Translations under genes and position numbers: made by a program
Part shown: positions 57,966 through 64,000 of the stretch, piece by piece
Position numbering within the stretch: the first letter of the stretch is position 1
How the letters are laid out: every line of letters begins with the position of its first letter
From: Thelephora terrestris
Taxonomy: Eukaryota; Basidiomycota; Agaricomycetes; Thelephorales; Thelephoraceae
Reading direction: 5' to 3'
DNA length: 64,000 nucleotides
Assembly (NCBI GenBank): GCA_015956445.1
Contig: WIUZ02000001.1
Location: forward strand, 3,348,001-3,412,000
Notes under the pieces: generated by a model
The model's database searches: none
Told to the model about the DNA's origin: nothing
Seen by the model: the letters and a program-made list of their open reading frames with translations, nothing else

Positions 57966-58129
57966 TAACTCCTGAGCCAACAAGCGACACGACCGGGACC
58001 GGATATAGAAAGTTCCCGACAGCGAGGTCGATCTCGACCTAACAACGAGATCCGATGTCGTTTTCGGGTCGGGATGCGCCCAGACCGAAAACGCGGCGCG
58101 AATGCTGGAGGAATTCTGAAAGCCGGATC

Positions 58130-58824
58130 AGCATGAAACCAGGGGATACTTTGAAGGTGTGATTTCAGAAAGAAAACTTACCATGGGCACGGCAGGCACA
58201 TGACCATTTTCATTTACAAAGTACTCACGCCAAAAGAGGCAAGCTCGCCTTGTGGCCATCCCGGCGCCCTTTGTAAAAGTGATCGAAAATGTGCCCCGGC
58301 GCTTCGCGCTGGGCACATTTTAGATCACTTTTTGATCGGGCGCGCGATGTTCTTTGAGAAAGTGCCCCGTGCGCTCGTTGTGCGGGAATAGTGGTCACTT
58401 TTGTAATTCAACCACACCGGAGTTCCTAGGGCATGTGCTAGCTGCATGTAGTTTACATTATTGGAGTGTTTACCACAAATTCTTGCTGATTCTACTGGGT
58501 TTATTCTGGTCACATATAGAATTTGTTTGCTGGGCACATTTTGAAAGCGCCCAACAATGTGACCATGCTGCAGCCAGAGGGCTCCATGCTGAATGAATTG
58601 AGGTTACCTTTAAAGAGTAATTCATGGTCAGTTGTTTGTATACATTGGGGTTACATTGTAAAAAAGGACAGGCCAGACTCCTGGGGTCTGGTGTGGTTGA
58701 ATTGTGAGATACTTTGTAAAAGTTACCTTCATGGAACTGGCGGTTTCATGGTGGGCACTTTGTTTAAAAAATCACAATGTAATCAGGATGGAAACCCTGG
58801 GTAAGTGGGGGTCCGCCCCCAGTG
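58130..58824. mobile_element. Degraded CACTG foldback element 6
   Basis: The right end reads GGGTAAGTGGGGGTCCGCCCCCAGTG, the inverse of a CACTGGGGGCGGACCCCCACTTACCC end. The internal palindrome is centred near 58300-58330 ('aaatgtgccccggcgc...gctgggcacattt') and typical words such as 'tttacaaagta' are visible. The left end is missing or eroded, so the start is approximate and no target duplication can be read. Confidence 0.65.
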
Positions 58825-60129
58825 ACTGTCAGGGTTGTGGGCCTGCTTACTGTTTGGAGGGCGCTAGAGGATTAGCGGACGGGTGCGGAGTGTCGGGTCG
58901 GACCTTGAAGGGGGTTCCGGGTGTAGAGGTAAGAGGAGGGGGAATATCAAGCGAGAGTGGCGACTCTGATTGATAAGGGTGGACCGGCGAGTGGTAGTCT
59001 TTGCAGAACTGACTCAGTTGCTGAACGAAGGGTTCAAAGTCTTGATCGCTGAGTTGTTCAAACTGAACGAGGTATTCTATAATCGAATAAGGGAGTTCAG
59101 TTGGGATATCCCACCAAAGAATGATAAGAGCGGGACAATGAGTATGAACGTTGGTGGTGAGATGGATTTTAGGAGAAGGGAAATAAAAGGCCGGGCTAAC
59201 ACTGAAATAGACAGTCGCAAGGACGCTCTCAGTGAAGTCTGAGTTCCAGAGGAACTGGTGATCAGCGCCTAGGAGGAAGGGGGAGGTGGTGACTCCGGCG
59301 TCGAGTGCAGCGAAAGGTCAATAATAAGGGAAGTGGGTTAGTAGACCGTTAGTTCGGTTTACTTGGAGACTCCTGATGAGTTTATACTCCCAGATAGATC
59401 TCCTGGCGTCAGGGACGTCGGGACGTACGATGGGACTAGTAGAGGGGAAGGGGTTAGGGGCACTGAACATACACTGGCAGGAGGATTCCTGCGAAATGAG
59501 TCAGAAAGAATAAGACGCAAGGAGAATTCCTTGGCTTACTTTGTTTATTCGAGTTTGTGGTAGAGGAGTACAGAAGAGATTGAGAATGGGGAAAAGAAAG
59601 GAGCGAACGCTCTTCCTTATATACCCAGTCCTCTACAGGAGTCATAATTCTACAACGAACCAAACGTGCGTAAACATGGTCTGTGCGTACTTTAGGGTAG
59701 GTCGAATGAGTCAGGGGAAGGGGACTTGGGACTGCGGATGGTAATTACTAATACAGGGCAAAATAGGAGGAACGACTAATGGAAGCATTGGGGATTTCTC
59801 GTGTTTCACGGTAGGAATAGAAGCATCTTGGGGATTTCTCCTGATCGACGGGGATTTCTCTGAGTTTCAGAGGTAGTAGAAGTGTGGCGGGGATTTCTCA
59901 TGATCGATGGGGATTTCTCGGGTTTCTGATGGGATCGTGATTGGGGTTGAGGGTTCGTTTACCCTAATTGGGATTTTAATGGATAATAGGTTATTGTTTT
60001 CCTCTTTTGGTTTTCTTCTGAGTCAGGGTGTATTTAAGTCAGGGGGATTAATGATCGTTCCCTCCATCGTCTCTTTTCCCATCCACCAAACCCACCACTA
60101 CCACTCCCCTCTCAATCAGCCTTGATACT
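58825..60129. other. Upstream region of the 60130 gene
   Basis: It starts with TGTCAGGG at 58827, the same opening letters as the 3.3-kb elements, directly after foldback element 6. A matching CCTGACA end with a target duplication was not found (61217-61222 reads CGTGACA but the flanks differ). No supported exon. A TATTTAAG box is near 60030. Confidence 0.4.
59790..59919 (+). promoter_or_regulatory. Five phased copies of GGGGATTTCTC
   Basis: Exact 11-mers start at 59790, 59830, 59850, 59889 and 59909, spacings 40, 20, 39 and 20 bp. Those spacings are close to two and four helical turns. They lie 210-340 bp before the ATG at 60130, upstream of the TATTTAAG box. Likely a transcription-factor array. 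Confidence 0.5.
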
Positions 60130-60927
60130 ATGTCTTTTGTCAACAACGCCGCTCTCCTCGATGCCGCCGCCACCCCCTTCGATCTTTCCCTGTCCTTCGA
60201 GACGGACGCTCCTTTTGAAGTGGAGCAACACCTTTACGATACCCCTGCTGCCATTGCCCAAGATAATGAGGTCGCCATGAATTTCCTCACGGTTCACAAT
60301 GCTCCAGCCGACTTCTGGGAGCAGTCCGGGTACGAAGACCCTCGTCTCGACCTTCTCAAGGCTCCCCATGCTGGGGCTAGGCGTTTGCTCAGCAGTATGT
60401 CAGAGGCTGAGTATAGCGACCCTATTCGAGCCCGCTTGGATCGCCCGGATGTTCCCCGTTTGTTGGATGCTATGGAGCGAGAGCGGGAGGATCGGATTCT
60501 TAGGTTGGAGAGGAGGATGGATACGATGTATGTGGTTGTTAATAGCTTGAACGAGGATTTCTCTCACTTCGCTTTGGAACATTGGGGACCTTTTCAGGCA
60601 TCTCTCCTCAAGTACTTCGGTCATCGATGCCGCGGGGCCTACTGCTCTGACTACCCCTCCGACTCCCCCGTTATCCCTCCGCCTCCATCTCGATCGGGGA
60701 GTGTCTCTCCCTCTCTCCCCTCCCTGGAGTCCTGCTCCGACAATGGTGGAAAGGAGGCAGAAGAAGAAGAAGTCTCGTCAAAATCCGATGACTCGTTCTG
60801 GACAGCGTTGTCGGCCATCGGACAAGGCGAGGCAGGTGAGGATGAAGTTGAAGGTGGAGGTCGCGGGTCTCCAGGATCGGTATGGGTTCGCGTTGGTGAG
60901 CTCTGGGATGACGGATGTGAAGCGTGA
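60130..60927 (+). CDS. Uncharacterised acidic protein (265 codons in the first frame)
   Basis: ATG 60130 opens MSFVNNAALLDAAATPFDLS in a context like the five-exon genes (short leader, TATA box, MSF-NN start). The body has RARLDRPDVPRLLDAMERER followed by a likely coiled coil, then a Pro/Ser-rich and acidic EEEE stretch. The frame stops at 60927. A second frame (to 61102) has CRECWQDP and a Cys/His-rich tail, FAHRCPHDQDCACD, that could be joined by a short intron near 60835-60875; I could not fix the splice. It may be a distant member of the same family. Confidence 0.5.
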   Translation: MSFVNNAALLDAAATPFDLSLSFETDAPFEVEQHLYDTPAAIAQDNEVAMNFLTVHNAPADFWEQSGYEDPRLDLLKAPHAGARRLLSSMSEAEYSDPIRARLDRPDVPRLLDAMEREREDRILRLERRMDTMYVVVNSLNEDFSHFALEHWGPFQASLLKYFGHRCRGAYCSDYPSDSPVIPPPPSRSGSVSPSLPSLESCSDNGGKEAEEEEVSSKSDDSFWTALSAIGQGEAGEDEVEGGGRGSPGSVWVRVGELWDDGCEA

Positions 60928-61227
60928 GATGCAGGATAGTCTGTTCCATGACGTGTTTGGGTGTAGGGAGTGTTGGCAGGATCCTCAGACGAGGATATAT
61001 TCTTACTGCCCCCAGAGCGTTTACAATCCTCACCACTTCGCTCACCGTTGCCCTCATGATCAGGACTGTGCTTGTGACGTAGATCCGTTTGTACTGGTTT
61101 AGCTTGTTTCTTCGAATGGCTCGTCTTGGTTTCTTTTGTACTATTAGCATTACCGTGATGAATAAGACCAATGTCTTTGATTATCTGTGTGATCTTGAAA
61201 ACTATGTCACGTGTTCGTGACACTTAC

Positions 61228-61993
61228 TGTTCGTCGTCCCAATCCAATGATATCGAACACAGCAACCGTCCGGTTGTGTCGTTTTGGATGCCCCGATCAT
61301 CACACTTGGTGCGCGTGAGGGGTGGAGTTGGAGGGTTCGACTCCTGGCTGTTGAGCCAATCAGCAACCAGGCATTTGATGCGATGAGTGTCGCAGCTTCG
61401 GGCACTGTTCGCACCCTCCTGCAGCTACGGACGTAAGTTAACACCGGATGGGATGAACCAGCAGCGACTCACCTCACGGTATACGGTCCTTGCTTTTGGA
61501 CCCGTTGGCCCTTCCTCGCTGATCAGCTCCAAAAGGCCAGGGACAAGCTTTGCAAGCTCGTTGAATGATTTGAAGTTTCGGTCGCGGCTGTACAAGTGAG
61601 AATTGAGCGAGACCACGTGTTGGGTCAAGGTAAAAGGGCGTACTCCTTCTTTTCCAACATCGCTTTCTTGTCGGTTGGATCAGTCGCTGGTTCGTCCAGC
61701 CCGTCTTCAACCATCTTGTTCCTTCGATCAAACTCATAGACGATCGCTGATACCGGCGTGAACAGCGAAACAAGTTTTCGGATCCCACGGCCAGCCGCCT
61801 GCATTCCTTCGTCGGCGGTTACCCTTCAACACACATGTCTTGGTGAGCGTTTGTCTTGGTAAGAATACAATCGAGCAGATGCTTACCTCCCTCTCTTCTT
61901 TCCAGTTGTGTCTGTGTCCCTTCGCACAGAGGTGTCGCTGGGGAGCGCGGAGGGTTCGCGATGTGCTGCGGTAGCTGTGGAGCTTATGGGCAT
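61228..61993 (-). CDS. DUF6698-like protein, N-terminal and middle part
   Basis: ATG at 61993 (MPISSTATAAHREPSALPSD). Exon 1 is 61887-61993, then a GTAAGC intron, and exon 2 starts at 61823 and contains VYEFDRRNKMVEDG. Around 61640 the frame must slip by one base to reach LVPGLLELI, and after a GTGAGT...CGTAG intron comes the hallmark block: GANSARSCDTHRIKCLVADW, PPL-R-K-DRGI-ND-TGRLLC, DWDDE. GAN-ARSDDT---K---DW and RG--H--TG-LLCP are what I recall of the DUF6698 family. The last visible exon ends at 61228 with a GTAAGTG donor, and no continuation is found further down, so the gene is 3'-truncated. Function of the family is unknown. Confidence 0.55.
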
Positions 61994-62213
61994 AGTTCTC
62001 GGGGGAAGACGGATAATGTGAGCACCAGAGAGACCCTCCCACTTTATATATGTCAGCGAGAGGATGCTTACACATCTACCGGCTTACCGACTCGTTGTGG
62101 CTGACTCCCATCGCCCAGTTAGGAATATTCGGCGACCTTCGAGATGTCTTAGATAGATCCCTTTCTTCTTTATAAGCCTGGGAGTTCTTGCCGATGGGTC
62201 AAATCATCCCTCG

Positions 62214-62586
62214 ATGGGCAGTTACACCTGCATCCCGCCATGCAACCGATCCTTTGCAGCAGCTGGCCCACTCACAAGGCACCAGGCCCGTTGTAGAGTT
62301 TGGGATAGGCATGAGGCTCAGGCTGCCACAGGCCGTCGCAATGCTGCCAGTCTGCGTTCGAAAACTGCAAGGGAGAAACTGTGCGATGCGCAAGCGAGAA
62401 TGGTGAGTTGGTCGTGACATGTCTTATTTCCGGCTGATTGTAACCGGTACAGCCGGGAGCTCCACAAGTCCAACCCGACAGGGGTGAAGTTCCGATGATG
62501 GTTGAAACTGGTGGTAGGCAACGCGGGCTATCCGATCGTCGGGCGCTTATGGCCTCCACGACGAAAAACCAGTTGCGAGTCTTTTG
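62214..62586 (+). CDS. Zinc-finger exon(s), probable N-terminus of a Plavaka transposase
   Basis: ATG 62214 opens MGSYTCIPPCNRSF. The spacing C-x3-C-x12-H-x3-C fits a C2HC finger. Exon 1 ends at 62401 (...CDAQARM) with GTGAGT, and exon 2 from 62452 reads PGAPQVQPDRGEVPMMVE and runs to a stop at 62586. Plavaka transposases carry such a finger at the N-terminus, and the transposase body begins at 63446 on the same strand. I infer that these belonged to one gene, separated by intervening sequence or an insertion. The gene diverges from the DUF6698-like gene with a 220-bp gap. Confidence 0.5.
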
Positions 62587-63445
62587 AGGTTATATGCCAA
62601 AGATGTTTTGAGATAGGAAAATGAAGAATAATTCAATGAACAAATGAGGTGGATAAAATCGCAATGGATTTGCCCATCTGGCTTCACACGACAACGTCTA
62701 TGTAGATTATTAACCAAAAAATGTAGTTGTCCATGCCGATTGCTGCCTTGCATCTGAGGATGACATCTATCATTTTTTTCTCAACAAAATTGGATCAGTG
62801 GGACTTGAGTTCGTTCGCGATCCCTCAGTCAGTCAGAGGTAGGATTGCCATTTTTGTGCGCGCGCTAGTTACATAATAACAATGTGTAAAGCTGTCCTGA
62901 AAGGAGGCTCGACAAAATCTTTCCATAACCCTCCATCCCATCCTCAAGACTGAACAAAATGCCCCTCAAAGGCTACCAAAGGTCCAAACCACTCCACAGA
63001 TTAGCTCTGTGAAAGATTGGGTGGGTGGTGGAAGCACAATGGCCGGATCACATCAGAAGTCTCATTACTTGAAAATGACCAATCCAAGGCTGAACTTCTC
63101 AAGAATGATGGACGGTTTGCCTGCATATTTTTGTTTACTGTCAGTACGACCATTAAAATGTGGCCAGGATCTGTTCACCTATATCATCACTGACCATATT
63201 TTGTGTTCACAGCCCCTGAATTGCAGATCCCTGCCCACGCTACCCACTGACCAATGTTTACTTATTCTTACCCCCGGTCTGTGTACTCTATATACATGAA
63301 TGTATCCCACGTGCTATGTCAATGATATCCAACACGCATAATTTATTGTTGTCAGTGCCGTCGAAAAGTGGTATTTGGCGGGGAAAAGCTGACGTAAGCA
63401 GTTACGATCACTTTGGTGGCGTTGCCTACCACCATTGAAACGCCG
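62587..63445. other. Non-coding gap inside the probable Plavaka gene
   Basis: AT-richer than both flanks, with no convincing exon. It could be a long intron, or an inserted element whose ends I cannot define. Confidence 0.35.
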
Positions 63446-64000
63446 ATGGACCCGGCGGAGCGAGCAGCTGACACAACCGATATGGCCGAGCCAAGCTTAT
63501 CTAACGTCGGAAACGATCGTCCCAAACGGTCACGAAGACTTCCCGCCCGCTTTCGGGATCTCCTTCCAACCCCTCCCACCCCTGCTGTCGATCCTGTGCT
63601 TGAGCCGGAACCTCATACTGGGCCTTCGATCAAACGTCTCGTTCTTATCGTTCGAGACAGGTTGGTCACAGCAGCGAATCTATTCGGAATTTGGCGTGAC
63701 TACCCACACCGACCATCATATGACCCCGACACTCTTGTCAATCCAGAAGACTTATCCAATCGTGATGCCCCGTCAGCCAACCACCCTCCTGCCCCTTCGG
63801 TCTCTAGCCCTCCTCCGCCCTGGCCATTTGCAAACCTGACAATCTGGCGGATTATGAAGTGGTTCAACTCAGGAAGCAACATGAAAACTGAAGCTGAGAT
63901 AAATCGTCTTGCAAAGGAGATCCGTGATGCAGGTGGGTTTCCAGATTCCGATCTCGAAGGTTTTGACGTGCGGCGAGAAATCAAACGTTTGGATGCCGCT
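63446..64000 (+). CDS. Plavaka-type transposase, N-terminal part, cut by the window edge
   Basis: The open frame from ATG 63446 (MDPAERAADTTDMAEPSLSN) to the window end gives 185 codons without a stop. Diagnostic stretch: RPKRSRRLPARFRDLLPTPP near residue 33, then RDRLVTAANLFGIWRDYPHR, the DPD-LVNPEDLSN block, and PFANLTIWRIMKWFNSGS. A basic RLPARFRD motif followed by a Pro-rich linker and an F----RDY block is typical of the Plavaka family that is abundant in mushrooms. The catalytic core would lie beyond 64000. The residues before 63446 may belong to the same exon. Confidence 0.7.
   Translation, partial: MDPAERAADTTDMAEPSLSNVGNDRPKRSRRLPARFRDLLPTPPTPAVDPVLEPEPHTGPSIKRLVLIVRDRLVTAANLFGIWRDYPHRPSYDPDTLVNPEDLSNRDAPSANHPPAPSVSSPPPPWPFANLTIWRIMKWFNSGSNMKTEAEINRLAKEIRDAGGFPDSDLEGFDVRREIKRLDAA

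Noticed and set aside
60651-61223. Minus-strand 190-codon frame MSRTRDIVFKITQI
   Set aside because: It overlaps the coding frames of the plus-strand gene, and its Ser/Pro-rich part is the shadow of that gene's acidic region.

Overview
The window reads as repeat-rich DNA from a basidiomycete fungus, most likely an Agaricomycete. The evidence is short introns of about 45-100 nt with GTAAGT/GTACGT donors and CTAAC/CTGAC branch sites, two KDZ transposase genes with a CxC2-type cysteine cluster, the N-terminal part of a Plavaka-type transposase, a DUF6698-like gene, and several multicopy uncharacterised protein families typical of mushroom genomes. No housekeeping operon or conserved single-copy gene is visible. 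Almost everything is a mobile element, a remnant of one, or a lineage-specific repeated gene.

Layout. 1-5.3 kb: a dispersed repeat, then a divergent pair of uncharacterised genes. 5.8-19.1 kb: two KDZ transposase genes in the same orientation, each interrupted by an 840-bp foldback element with CACTGGGGGCA ends and a 3-bp target duplication. An inverted pair of ~650-bp repeats (375-1015 and 11345-12025) brackets the first KDZ gene. 19-27 kb: GC-rich degenerate sequence plus a truncated member of a five-exon gene family. 27.3-29 kb: a small minus-strand gene split by a third foldback element. 29.1-32.4 kb and 52.1-55.5 kb: two copies of a 3.3-kb element with TGTCAGG/CCTGACA ends and 5-bp target duplications. 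Each carries an intron-containing gene of 479 or 491 codons whose product I do not recognise.

32.5-57.8 kb looks like one decayed host locus hit by at least six insertions: two more CACTG foldback elements, two giant near-complete palindromes (3.3 and 4.0 kb), an intact Copia retrotransposon (46082-52142) and the second 3.3-kb element. The palindromes are the most unusual structures here. Each arm contains telomere-like CCTAAC/CCCTAA tracts, pointing outward from a central core. The cores of the two palindromes resemble each other, while the outer arms are unrelated (AT-rich sequence in one, a 45-bp satellite with internal dyads in the other).

58-64 kb: a degraded CACTG element, a gene downstream of five phased GGGGATTTCTC motifs, a DUF6698-like gene, a zinc-finger exon and the start of a Plavaka transposase that runs off the window.

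No rRNA gene, CRISPR array or convincing complete tRNA was found. Exon boundaries were read by eye from splice consensus and reading phase. Protein family names come from recognised motifs, not from a database search.
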